64,000 bases of DNA from a bacterium. Lineage in GTDB: Bacteria > Vulcanimicrobiota > Vulcanimicrobiia > Vulcanimicrobiales > Vulcanimicrobiaceae. Made by a program: the position numbers and the translations under genes. The stretch is from NCBI GenBank assembly GCA_021805775.1, contig JAJZED010000007.1, positions 1-64,000 on the forward strand. Direction: 5' to 3'. Of the stretch, positions 18,584 through 27,715 are shown in pieces (within the stretch, counting starts at the first letter, position 1; every line of letters starts with the position of its first letter). The notes under the pieces were generated by a model that searched no databases, was not told where the DNA came from, and saw only the letters and a program-made list of their open reading frames with translations.

Positions 18584-20716
18584 TCACAACCGCTCGGCTT
18601 CGCCGACCGAGCGGCAAAAATTTTCGAAATTCGGCGACGGCGCAAGGCCGAGGCCCCGTTGGAGCGCGTTACGGCAGTCGACATAGATGCGGCGCGCGCC
18701 GACCCGATCGTCGGATGCAAGAAGGGCGCGAACGGCGAGCAGGTAGCCGCTTTCGTCGCATGGATCGAGCCGGCGAAGATCGTCGGCGATGCTTAACGGA
18801 GTCGAAAAATTGCCGCGGGCGATGAGCGTCTCGCCGAGTTTCATCAGTGCTTCACGCCGGAGGCCATCTAACCAGAGGTCGAACTCGGTAAACCACTCTC
18901 GATGGCGCAACGTGGAGGGAATCGTGCCGACGACGAGCGGATGCAGCCGTTCGAGCTCCTCGATATTCTCCGCACGCAAGGCGGCTCTCAAATCGTTGAG
19001 ATCGGAGCGGACCGAGGCGCCGAGCGCGTAGTGTCGCCGGGTCGCGACGATGGAATTGGGCGGCAGTTTTTTTCGTAAGCGGGAGATCGTCGTCTGTAGC
19101 GCGCTCGCCGCAGCGCGCGTATCGCGATCGGGCCAGAGCGCGCCGGCAATTTGCTCGCTTGGGACCGGTGTGGAGTGCAGCACGAGGTAAACCAGCACTT
19201 CGATTTCGCGACCGGTGACCGCTATCGTCGAGGCATCGACGAAGAGAAGCCCGCGGTAAAGGTTGAGAAACACCGCCGCTTTTGGTGACGTAGAACCGGA
19301 AGCTCGCTCGTTTCCGACGCGCGTCGGAGCCGTTGGTTGGAGCGCAACTTGAATCTCCGTAATCGCTCTCGATGCGTCGCGTTCGATATAAAGGTTTGCC
19401 GCGAACGTTTGTTTCTCGCCGCATCGGTCGCGCAGTACGATTTCGCACGTTGCACGATCGGGCGATTCTGCACCGATTGCCGCGCGGGCTAATTTCGTTG
19501 CTATGGCACCCTCGCGGATCGAAGCGATTTCGTCGATATGCCTTCCAACCATCTCCTGGTTCGATATTCCCAGCACCGGTTCGACGTTCGGCGTGGCGTA
19601 GAGGATGCTTCCATCGCGCGCTACGCGAATAACGATCGCGTCGATCGCTGAAAGCACTCGTCCCAACGTACGCTCGATGCGCAATCGGTCGCCGATTGCA
19701 AATGCAAGCAAAATGCATTCACTTCCGGTTCCGATCTCGGCTCCGTAGCGTCCGATTCCGCTATGATCGCCGACAACATATTGCCACACGGCGATGCACA
19801 CAAAAATAGAGAGAATCGGATAACTCAGTAAGAAATATCGCGCCGGTCGGTAGCCGCCGCGCGCCCTGCCGATCGTTGCCGCGAGGACCAGCACCGATAC
19901 CAAGAACATCAAGGCAACGGGAATAACGCTGTGCGGATTGAGATCTATTGTCGTAAGTCGGCGCAGTAATACGACAAAGGGAAGATAACCCAGCAATGCG
20001 ACGATGGAAAAAATGAGAAAGCGGTCGATTCGCGGAGCGTAACGCGACGTTTGGAGAAACGAACGCGCAAACTGTGCGTAAAAAGCAATGTTCGGTCCCC
20101 ACAGCACGTACTCGATTTCGCCGTTATCCCACGGGCCGAGAGGCCACCCAAGCCGCCACAAAATATTATTCCGAAATAATTGATAGAGTACGAGCGAACA
20201 AAGATAGGCGAGATACCAGCCGATGAATGGCTCGCCCGACATCGCAAAGAGGACAAACATCGTCAGCGTGGTTCCGCCGAGCAGCCCAAAATAGAGATAG
20301 AGCGGAACGTGCCCGGGCTCGTTGTGAAGCACGAACGAGAGAGGAGCTGCGCGAATGCACCCCGGCTTCGTCGAATTGGAAAATACGCGCACGAAGAGGG
20401 GATGCCGGGCCCACGAGTTGGGGATGGTCAGCGCCGGCGGCCCCCCATAGAGGACGTGGCCGTCGTCGGGGATCTCGTCGTCGAAGAGTGCGCTCCTCCG
20501 GCCGGAGGAGCGATATCGATAGGCGAGTGCGGCGCGGCTTCCGAGCGGCGCAAAGATCTCCCAGGGGCCGCTGGCTTGAGGGGCCGCGAGAGCGACGCGC
20601 TCGAGCGAGCTCCCTCGGTGAGCGCTCGATTCTTGCTGCACGAATCGCACGCACGGGGCGAAGGCCGGGTGAGCCCAGGTCGTGGCGAGGACGAGTGCGA
20701 GCATTGCAGCCGACAT
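18584..20716 (-). CDS. 7TM-DISM-like receptor fused to PAS and SARP/BTAD domains
   Basis: 710 residues. A signal peptide (MSAAMLALVLATTWAHPAFA) leads into an exported domain (about 40-130) and seven hydrophobic helices (about 135-340), the plan of 7TM receptors with diverse intracellular modules. A PAS domain follows (about 350-460; AIVIRVARDGSILYATP, EPVLGISNQEMVG). Next come a winged helix (about 500-580; TGREIEVLVYLVL, LWPDRDTRAAAS, TISRLRKKLP) and a BTAD tail to 705. Such receptors usually end in kinases or cyclases; here the output is a DNA-binding activator, so it may act on DNA from the membrane or after cleavage (inference). Confidence 0.82.
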   Translation of the reverse strand: MSAAMLALVLATTWAHPAFAPCVRFVQQESSAHRGSSLERVALAAPQASGPWEIFAPLGSRAALAYRYRSSGRRSALFDDEIPDDGHVLYGGPPALTIPNSWARHPLFVRVFSNSTKPGCIRAAPLSFVLHNEPGHVPLYLYFGLLGGTTLTMFVLFAMSGEPFIGWYLAYLCSLVLYQLFRNNILWRLGWPLGPWDNGEIEYVLWGPNIAFYAQFARSFLQTSRYAPRIDRFLIFSIVALLGYLPFVVLLRRLTTIDLNPHSVIPVALMFLVSVLVLAATIGRARGGYRPARYFLLSYPILSIFVCIAVWQYVVGDHSGIGRYGAEIGTGSECILLAFAIGDRLRIERTLGRVLSAIDAIVIRVARDGSILYATPNVEPVLGISNQEMVGRHIDEIASIREGAIATKLARAAIGAESPDRATCEIVLRDRCGEKQTFAANLYIERDASRAITEIQVALQPTAPTRVGNERASGSTSPKAAVFLNLYRGLLFVDASTIAVTGREIEVLVYLVLHSTPVPSEQIAGALWPDRDTRAAASALQTTISRLRKKLPPNSIVATRRHYALGASVRSDLNDLRAALRAENIEELERLHPLVVGTIPSTLRHREWFTEFDLWLDGLRREALMKLGETLIARGNFSTPLSIADDLRRLDPCDESGYLLAVRALLASDDRVGARRIYVDCRNALQRGLGLAPSPNFENFCRSVGEAERL

Positions 20717-20830
20717 AGGCTTGCTTACTCTTCTTTTCGCCGCGCCCCGCCTCCGTTCGGGAGCTAAGGGAAATGTAAGATCGTCGCTCTACGCTGCGGG
20801 GAAAGCTCGCCGACTGGAGATCATCGACCG

Positions 20831-22405
20831 ATGCAACGCAGCAATCTCTTCTTATCTCTCGCCTTTTACGTGGCGATCGCCCTCCTTGGGGGATGCGGCG
20901 GCGGGGGGGCACAGGCGACTCCGCCGTTGCCGGCGCCGACAGGCCCGACGCCCTTGAAGGTGACGATGGCCGGGGGAACGCTCGCCCTCCCTGCCTCGGG
21001 CGGGTATTCCGGAACGCTCCAGCTACCGACGAGTAACGCGCCGACCGGAACGACGATGACGATCGCAGCTGCAAATGCGGTGCCGACCGGCGCGCCGACT
21101 CCGCAAACGCTGCCTCGTCCGCACGACCTGCGTTCGCCTCGGGCCATCGCGCTTCCGAACGTTCTCTACGTGTTGACGATTCAAGTTTCGCAGAACGTCA
21201 CATTCGGAAGCATTCCGAGTTTCTCGATTCAATTGCCGGCGGGGATATCGACGGTAAACGAAGCCTTCTTCATCGCGGTATTCTCGGGTGAGAGCGCCCA
21301 ATCGCCGCTACTGGCAAGCCTCGGGCCGGCAACGATCTCCGGATCCACGCTCGGCTTCGCCGGCAGCAGCACGCCGCTGACGCTCGATGCCGGGGTAACC
21401 TACCTGGTCGAGCTCTACGACGTCGCGACCGGAGCCACGGCGACGCCGTCGCCGGTTCCGTCGAGTTCGCCGACGGCGGCTCCGACCGCGGCGCCCTCGC
21501 CGACGGCGGCTCCGACCGCGGCGCCCTCGCCGTCGTCTCCGGCTGCCGGGACGCTCTATGCGTTAAGTGACGGCTCTGCATATACGTTCGGCGCATTCGC
21601 TCCGGGAGCGAATGGAAACGTCGCTCCGCTCGCGAGTTTTAACGCCTCGATTCAATCGCCGACGGGCATCGCCGTCGATGCAACGGGGCGCGCCTACGTG
21701 GTCGGGTACTCAGTGACCGGAACGCAAATACTCTCCTACGCCTATGGAGCGAGTGGGAATGCCGTTCCGTCGACGACGCTCACGACCGACATAAACGCCT
21801 GGGCATTGGGGATCGATCCCGTAACCGACGATCTCGTCGCGACCGATGCAAATAATAATATCGTCGAGTATTTCGCGCCGGGCGCCAACGGTTCGGCAAC
21901 CCCGGTCAAGACGATTTCGGGAGCGAACACGGGGCTCAATCTGCCATACCAAGTCGCGTTTGACGGCAGCGACAATATCTACGTCGTCAACGGCAACGGA
22001 TTCGGATCGGTCGTTGAATATGCAGCGGGAGCGACCGGAAATGCAACGCCGATTGCAACGATCGGCGGAAACCTAACGGGGCTTGACGGCCCCGAAGCGC
22101 TCGCGGTCGATTCGACGGGACGAATCTACGTCGGAAACTCCGTCAACGATACGATTACGGTCTATCCTCCGGGTTCGAACGGAAACGTCGCTCCCTCGGC
22201 GATTCTCCAGGGTGGAAGCTACGATTTTCTCATCGATCAAGCACTCATCGCCGTCGATGCGTCGAACGATCTCTACGTGTACGGTCGTACGAATGAGATC
22301 GAGGTTTTTGCCCCGGTGACCGGTAGCCCGCAGGCACCGATTCGCACGATAACGGGCAGCTCGACGGGCCTAGCATACGCAGAAGGAGTCGCAATCGTTC
22401 CGTGA
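20831..22405 (+). CDS. Lipoprotein with six-bladed NHL-like beta-propeller
   Basis: 524 residues. The lipobox LLGGC near residue 22 marks a lipid-anchored protein. An N-terminal beta domain (about 40-200) is joined by a Pro/Ala/Thr linker (PTAAPSP repeats) to six propeller repeats of the form G(A/S)(N/T)GN-(A/V)(A/T)P followed by (A/I)(V/I)D--(G/D)--YV (about 235-524). The Pro-rich linker suggests display away from the membrane. Function unknown; the 3' end overlaps the next gene by 4 bp. Confidence 0.78.
   Translation: MQRSNLFLSLAFYVAIALLGGCGGGGAQATPPLPAPTGPTPLKVTMAGGTLALPASGGYSGTLQLPTSNAPTGTTMTIAAANAVPTGAPTPQTLPRPHDLRSPRAIALPNVLYVLTIQVSQNVTFGSIPSFSIQLPAGISTVNEAFFIAVFSGESAQSPLLASLGPATISGSTLGFAGSSTPLTLDAGVTYLVELYDVATGATATPSPVPSSSPTAAPTAAPSPTAAPTAAPSPSSPAAGTLYALSDGSAYTFGAFAPGANGNVAPLASFNASIQSPTGIAVDATGRAYVVGYSVTGTQILSYAYGASGNAVPSTTLTTDINAWALGIDPVTDDLVATDANNNIVEYFAPGANGSATPVKTISGANTGLNLPYQVAFDGSDNIYVVNGNGFGSVVEYAAGATGNATPIATIGGNLTGLDGPEALAVDSTGRIYVGNSVNDTITVYPPGSNGNVAPSAILQGGSYDFLIDQALIAVDASNDLYVYGRTNEIEVFAPVTGSPQAPIRTITGSSTGLAYAEGVAIVP
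21467..21526. repeat. 30-bp direct repeat, two units, in linker
   Basis: Two identical adjacent 30-bp units (21467-21496 and 21497-21526) encode the PTAAPTAAPS linker of the propeller lipoprotein. A partial third unit follows. Linker length may vary by slippage. Confidence 0.9.
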
Positions 22406-23397
22406 TGCATCGTGTCGTTGCCGCAATCTCAGCCCTGACACTCGTGCTGTCATCGTCCGCGATCTTCCACGCCTCCGCTGGAGCGGCCGGAGTGCCGAGC
22501 TGCCGCGCTCTTATCGCCGCTCCCGGCAGCGCGACGGGTGGGAGTTCGGTGGCGATCGCAGATAAAAGCACCGGGCCGTCGGGAGCGCGAGTCACGTCGC
22601 GCGCGTGGTTTTTCGGCGACGGCTCTTCAGCCGCGGGGCGAGGCGCCGGCACGCTCGTCCACCATCGCTATCCGATGCCGAAGGCGACGATGACGAAGCG
22701 CTATACCATCCGATTGCTTCTCGCTTACTCCGACGGCGCGCGCTGTTCGGCAACGGCGAGCATTCTCATCTATAATGGCAACCACCGCAAGGGATACACG
22801 AAACTCGATCTCCGCGGCAGCACGATTACGATTCGCGATATCGAACCGGTTCCGGACTGCGGAAGCTTCGACGCGACGATGCAGTGGCAGCCGCAGTTCG
22901 GTGTGGAAAAAACCGATGTGAATGGGCTTCCGATCTTCATGCTCTTCGGCATCGCGCATATAATCTCGAAGGGGAGCCGGGATAGCACTCCATTGCCGGT
23001 CACGGTGTTTTTAGACGGCCCGATTGCCGTCACCGGGGCGGCGGCAGTGTACGGCATGGAGAAAATGCATGAAAGCGATCTCACCCGCGCGTGTTCGAAG
23101 AAAATCGAACTGTTCGGATTCGCGCAAACTTCGATGCTCATGCTTCCGCCGCCCGTAGTGACGATCAAAAGTGGGGCGACGAAGCTCAAGTGTACGCCGC
23201 CGAAGGCCGGAAAGCCGGCATCTTGTAAAATCGATCCGAGTAAAACGCTCACCGTCGTCGGTTCGGAGACGATCGACAACGATGTGTTTTATCACGTAAA
23301 TCTAAAAATACGCTTCCCGAAAAAAACTTGCACCTATGTCGGCCCGGCGAAAGCTTCGCCGATGGCCATACAGCAGGCGGCTTGGTATAAATGCTAA
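22402..23397 (+). CDS. Exported protein with PKD-like domain
   Basis: 331 residues, starting at GTG 22402 or the adjacent ATG 22405, with a signal peptide ending near GAAGVPS. Residues about 35-125 fit a PKD-type beta fold (RAWFFGDGSS and HHRYP around the usual FGDG and H-Y signatures). The rest is Cys-containing (DCGSF, RACSKK, KLKCTPP, CKIDPSK, KTCTYVG, WYKC) and probably disulphide-bonded. Overlaps the upstream lipoprotein gene, so likely cotranscribed. Function unknown. Confidence 0.7.
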   Translation: MMHRVVAAISALTLVLSSSAIFHASAGAAGVPSCRALIAAPGSATGGSSVAIADKSTGPSGARVTSRAWFFGDGSSAAGRGAGTLVHHRYPMPKATMTKRYTIRLLLAYSDGARCSATASILIYNGNHRKGYTKLDLRGSTITIRDIEPVPDCGSFDATMQWQPQFGVEKTDVNGLPIFMLFGIAHIISKGSRDSTPLPVTVFLDGPIAVTGAAAVYGMEKMHESDLTRACSKKIELFGFAQTSMLMLPPPVVTIKSGATKLKCTPPKAGKPASCKIDPSKTLTVVGSETIDNDVFYHVNLKIRFPKKTCTYVGPAKASPMAIQQAAWYKC

Positions 23398-23413
23398 AGG
23401 TGCGGCGCGCCGG

Positions 23414-24796
23414 TCATTCGCGCACGTAGGAAAGAATCGCGACGCCGATCATGGCGAAGGTGAGAAGAGCGAAATAGCCGCTTGCCGGAGCGAACGTATC
23501 GGCGAAGGCCCCGCTGCTGTGAGCGAAATAATAAGCGCCCGCCGTCGCTACGCCGAGTAATTGCCCGGTCGTACGTGCGGTCGCGAGAGTGCCGGCTGCA
23601 ATTCCGCGCCGTTCGTGCGGAGCCGAGGACATGATGGCATTGTTATTCGGCTGCGAAAAAATAGTGGTGCCGATCCCCGTCGCGATGAGAGCGAGAACGA
23701 TCTCCAACGTCGTCGGAAGAGCGGGCAGGTGTGCGAGCAACAACGTTCCGACCGCAACGAGCACCGCGCCGGCAGTGGAGAGGTAACGGGCGGGGAGTCG
23801 GTCGGAGAGCGCTCCGGCGGTCGGAGCGAGCGCGACGTTGAGTGCGGTTAACGGCACCAACAGGAGGCCGGCTTGAAGCGGCGTTGCGTGCAGAGCGAGC
23901 TGGGCGGTGAGGGGCACCAAGAAAACGATTCCGGATTGCGCGATGAAATAGCAAAAAGCGGCGACGGTTGAAAACGCGAAGATGCGCGAACGGAATAGCG
24001 TTAGATCGAACGTTGGGGCCGAGACCCGTCGTTCGATGAAGATGAAGAGCGAGAGCGCAAAAAACGAAAGCGCTATCCAACCAAGGGTAGTGGCCGATGC
24101 CCATCCCCATCGATGTGCGCGCGAGAGCGCGAGCGAGAGCGCGAAGAGCCCGACGATCGAAAGCAGCGCTCCGAGAGGATCGAAACCCTCGCGGCGCGGT
24201 ACGGTCGGCTTCAAGACAATGCTTGCGGCGAGCAACGCGAGCAGTGAGATCGGCACGTTGATTGCAAAGATCCAGCGCCAATCTCCGAGCGCGATGATCG
24301 CGCCGCCGAGAATAGGGCCGGCGGTCAGGCCGACCGCGACGGCGGCCCCGTTGAGCCCGATCGCGCGCCCTCGGCGTTCGGGCGCGACCGATTCGACGAT
24401 CAGCGCTTGCGTGCACGCAACGAGCATCGCCGCACCGATCGCTTGAAAAACGCGCATGACGATGAGGACTTCCAACGATGGGGAGAGCGCGCAGAGGAGC
24501 GAGCCGAGCCCGAAAATGCCGAAGCCGACCTGATAAACGCGCTTGTGGCCGTAGATATCGCCGATCCGTCCGAATAGCACCAACGTCGATGCCGTCACCA
24601 ACATATACGCGAGCAGAACCCATTCGGCTTCGTCGACGCTGCGATGATAAAAATGGGCGATCGTCGGCATCGCGACGTTGGCGATCGAGCCGTCGAGCGG
24701 CCCCATGATCGTACCGAGCATGATCGTTCCGATGGCGTACCGCGAATAGCGCTTACTGCCGCGAACGGCGGTTGCAAGCGTCCGAAACGAACTCAT
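23414..24796 (-). CDS. MFS drug/proton antiporter, DHA2-like
   Basis: 460 residues with about 14 hydrophobic helices. Motif C-like GPLDGSIANVAMPTI in TM1, motif A in the first loop (GRIGDIYGHKRVYQ), and PAGLTAGPILGG-type motif (VGLTAGPILGGAI) in TM5. Inner-membrane efflux pump of the EmrB/QacA type; substrate unknown. It lies 7 nt after the cvpA-like gene, so it is probably the distal gene of the pheST transcript. Confidence 0.87.
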   Translation of the reverse strand: MSSFRTLATAVRGSKRYSRYAIGTIMLGTIMGPLDGSIANVAMPTIAHFYHRSVDEAEWVLLAYMLVTASTLVLFGRIGDIYGHKRVYQVGFGIFGLGSLLCALSPSLEVLIVMRVFQAIGAAMLVACTQALIVESVAPERRGRAIGLNGAAVAVGLTAGPILGGAIIALGDWRWIFAINVPISLLALLAASIVLKPTVPRREGFDPLGALLSIVGLFALSLALSRAHRWGWASATTLGWIALSFFALSLFIFIERRVSAPTFDLTLFRSRIFAFSTVAAFCYFIAQSGIVFLVPLTAQLALHATPLQAGLLLVPLTALNVALAPTAGALSDRLPARYLSTAGAVLVAVGTLLLAHLPALPTTLEIVLALIATGIGTTIFSQPNNNAIMSSAPHERRGIAAGTLATARTTGQLLGVATAGAYYFAHSSGAFADTFAPASGYFALLTFAMIGVAILSYVRE

Positions 24797-24803
24797 GGAT
24801 CGG

Positions 24804-25340
24804 CTACAGTCGATGCCGATTGAAGAGCGATTTGGTGAAGGGTCGCGCGAACCAGGGTTCGTGTGCCTGCAACGCCGCGTCGATGCGCGCGTCGGGCTGC
24901 ACGAGCATGGCCGCTAACGTCGAGCGCCCGAGATCGCGGCGTAGATCCGGCGAGAGCGGAAAGAAGAGCGCGACGTAGAGCAGCAGCCAGAGAAAGACGA
25001 TCCCTTTTGCTAGTGCGATGAGCGCACCGATGCTGCTGTTGAGCAATCCGAGCCCGGGAAGTTTTGCGACGCGGTCGAGCGCCCACGCCAGCGCCATCAC
25101 GATGGCGTAGGCGGCGACGCCGGTGAGAAACATACCGATGACGTGCGCGGAGCCCGGGCCGACGTGCGCGAGGCTCGCAATCGTCGAATCGGCGGAGCCG
25201 TTGTAATACCACGGTGCGAGCAAGCCGGCAAAGAGCGCTATCGCGCCGGCAAGTTCGCCGATGAGCCCCCGGCGCCAACCGCGAAATACGGCGATGATGA
25301 GAATCGCTCCGATGACGATGTCGGGCCAGGCGAAACTCAC
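24804..25340 (-). CDS. CvpA-family membrane protein
   Basis: About 178 residues, starting at a GTG (25338-25340) that overlaps the pheT stop as GTGA; the longer frame upstream is Arg-rich and is pheT in another frame. Four hydrophobic helices with the CvpA hallmark near the start (WPDIVIGAILIIAVFRGWRRGLIGE) and a middle GLGLLNSSIGALIALAKG. Inner membrane. Placement after pheST matches the pheST-(zapA)-cvpA order of Firmicutes, but zapA is absent. Confidence 0.85.
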   Translation of the reverse strand: MSFAWPDIVIGAILIIAVFRGWRRGLIGELAGAIALFAGLLAPWYYNGSADSTIASLAHVGPGSAHVIGMFLTGVAAYAIVMALAWALDRVAKLPGLGLLNSSIGALIALAKGIVFLWLLLYVALFFPLSPDLRRDLGRSTLAAMLVQPDARIDAALQAHEPWFARPFTKSLFNRHRL

Positions 25341-27700
25341 CGGCGAACGGTCGCCCCGAGTTCGTCGTGGAGCCGAGCGATCGCCGCCCCGATCCGTTCG
25401 TCGACGACGGCGTCGGTCAGCGTTTCGTTCGGGCTCTGGAGGGTGATTCGCACCGCAAGGCTCTTTTTGTCGGCGCCGACCTGCGCTCCGCGATATTCGT
25501 CGAAGACCCGAACGCCGACGCAATCCGCACCGACCGCTTCCCGCGCGATGCGTTCGACCGCTGCGGCCTCGATATCGGGTGCGAGAACGAGGGCGAGGTC
25601 GCGATAAGTCGCCGGAAATTTCGAGGGCGGCGTGTAGGTCGGCGCGAGATATTCAGGCAGCGCATCGGCATCGAGTGCGGCGAGATAGATCGGGCGCGCG
25701 AGCTCGAAACTCTGCGCGAGATACGGGTGCAATCTGCCGACGACGCCGACCGGGCGGCCGTCGATGGAGAGGATCGCGCAGATACCGGGGTGCAAAAAAC
25801 GATGCTCGCCGCTCGCAACCGTTATCGAGCGCCCGGTGAGGCGTGCAAGAAGCGCGAGCGTATCGCGTTTTATCTGCATGAATCCGCGGTCTTGCCAGGT
25901 GGGTTCCTCGAGCGACTCGGTTGCGAGGGCGAGCGCTATCGTCGGGGTTTCAAGCACGGTGCTCTCGCCGCGCGAAAAAGCGTGCCCGATTTCAAAGATC
26001 GCGGCGCGCTCGTCGCGTCGGGCGAGATAGGCGAGAAGGCCGGCTTCGAGCGAGGCGCGCAGGTAGCGCTGCTCCTCGGAGAGCGGGTTTGCGACTTCAA
26101 CGCTCCGCGCGCGCTCGTCGAGCCCACCCTTTGCAAGCGCGCCAAGTAGCGATTCGCCGACTAACGAGTAGGTGAGTACCTCGCGATATCCGAGCGCCTC
26201 GAGCAGGTGTGCGGCGTCGCGTTCGCGCCGATAGCGCGCGCTCGAAACCTCCGTTGCCGGAACGCAGGGCAACGATTCGGGAATACGTTCGTAGCCCTCG
26301 AGGCGTGCGTACTCTTCGATGAGATCGACGCTCTGGGTAAGATCGCGGCGCCACCAAGGCGGCCGTACCGCGAGTTGCTCGCCTTCGACGGTTACCTCGC
26401 ATCCAAGCGCGCGCAGATGGAACGCGATGGAATCCGGCGAGGCTTCGATGCCGAGGAGTCGCTTCACCGAGAGCGCGTTCAGAGCGATCGCCGTCGCTTG
26501 CGGGATCGCATCGCCGACGACGACCGGTGCGAAGGCTCTCGCGCCCAACGTCGCGAGAAGCGATGCGGCACGCGCGACGCCGGCATCGGCGAGCGCGGGC
26601 GGCAAGGTGCGTTCGTGGCGTGCCGAGGCCTCGGTGCGTAACGCGAAGCGCGCGCTCGTGCGCCGAATGCGTGCGCCGACGAAGGTCGCGCCTTCGATAA
26701 GAAGCGCCGTCGTGCTCGCGCGGATCTCGCCGATGGCGCCGCCTTTGATACCGGCGAGACCTTGAACGCCGTTTTCGTCGGCGATCACGAGCGCGCGTGC
26801 GTCGAGTTCGAGTTCGCGCTCGTCGATCGTCGTTAACCGTTCGCCGGGTGCCGCGTCGCGCACGATAAGGTGCGCGTGCGGAATCGCATCGGCGTCGTAG
26901 AAGTGGAGCGGCTGTCCGATCTCCAGCATCACGAAATTCGAGATATCGACCAACGCGTCGATCGGGCGCTGGCCAGCCTGTGCGAGCCGAATGCGAATCG
27001 CGCTCGGGGCGGGGGCGACGCGAACGCCCTCGATGCGCTGTGCGACGAAACGCGTACAATCGGAGGATCGCAACTCGATCCGCGGAGCGTGCTCGGTGGG
27101 GGCGGCTTCGCCACCCGGGTTTTCAAGCGACGGCGCGCGCAGCGTCGTGCCGTATGCGGCGGCGAGTTCGCGCGCGATGCCCAGGACCGACATCGCGTCG
27201 GCGCGATTCGAGGTAATCTCGACTTCGAGAATCGGTTCGCAGAGCCCGAATGCGGCGACGACGTCGGTGCCGAGCGGCAACGTTTCATCGAGCTGCATGA
27301 TGCCGTCTTCGAACCACTCCGCCGGCAATGCGAGCTCCTCGGCGGAGCAGAGCATTCCCTCGGATTCCACGCCGCGCATCTTTCGCGGCGCGATGGTGAT
27401 ATGCGGGAGCACCGCCCCGATCTGCGCGACCGGGATCGTTTGCCCGACGGCGACGTTCGTCGCCGCGGTCGCGATGGTCAACGGTTTGCTCGCGCCGATC
27501 TCGATCGTGCAGACCTGGAGTCGGTCGGCATTCGGGTGCTTCTCCAACGCCGTAATTCGGCCGACGACAACGCCGGAGATGGTGGGTTTGCGTTCGATGC
27601 TCTCGACGGGAAAGCCAAGCATCGAGAGTTTTTCGGCGATCGCATCGACGTCGTCGGGAAGATCGATGTAGGTGCGGAGCCAGGCGAGTGGAAGGCGCAT
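25337..27700 (-). CDS. pheT: Phenylalanyl-tRNA synthetase beta subunit
   Basis: 787 residues, full length. N-terminal PLAWLRTYIDLP, tRNA-binding OB fold (about 40-150; EKHPNADRLQVC), B3/B4 editing domain, B5 DNA-binding-like domain (PPWWRRDLTQSVDLIEEYARL), catalytic-like core, and a C-terminal ferredoxin-fold anticodon-binding domain (FPATYRDLALVL to about 787). Forms the alpha2-beta2 enzyme with PheS. It starts 15 nt after the pheS stop. Confidence 0.97.
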   Translation of the reverse strand: MRLPLAWLRTYIDLPDDVDAIAEKLSMLGFPVESIERKPTISGVVVGRITALEKHPNADRLQVCTIEIGASKPLTIATAATNVAVGQTIPVAQIGAVLPHITIAPRKMRGVESEGMLCSAEELALPAEWFEDGIMQLDETLPLGTDVVAAFGLCEPILEVEITSNRADAMSVLGIARELAAAYGTTLRAPSLENPGGEAAPTEHAPRIELRSSDCTRFVAQRIEGVRVAPAPSAIRIRLAQAGQRPIDALVDISNFVMLEIGQPLHFYDADAIPHAHLIVRDAAPGERLTTIDERELELDARALVIADENGVQGLAGIKGGAIGEIRASTTALLIEGATFVGARIRRTSARFALRTEASARHERTLPPALADAGVARAASLLATLGARAFAPVVVGDAIPQATAIALNALSVKRLLGIEASPDSIAFHLRALGCEVTVEGEQLAVRPPWWRRDLTQSVDLIEEYARLEGYERIPESLPCVPATEVSSARYRRERDAAHLLEALGYREVLTYSLVGESLLGALAKGGLDERARSVEVANPLSEEQRYLRASLEAGLLAYLARRDERAAIFEIGHAFSRGESTVLETPTIALALATESLEEPTWQDRGFMQIKRDTLALLARLTGRSITVASGEHRFLHPGICAILSIDGRPVGVVGRLHPYLAQSFELARPIYLAALDADALPEYLAPTYTPPSKFPATYRDLALVLAPDIEAAAVERIAREAVGADCVGVRVFDEYRGAQVGADKKSLAVRITLQSPNETLTDAVVDERIGAAIARLHDELGATVRR

Positions 27701-27715
27701 GCTTGTTTGGATTTC

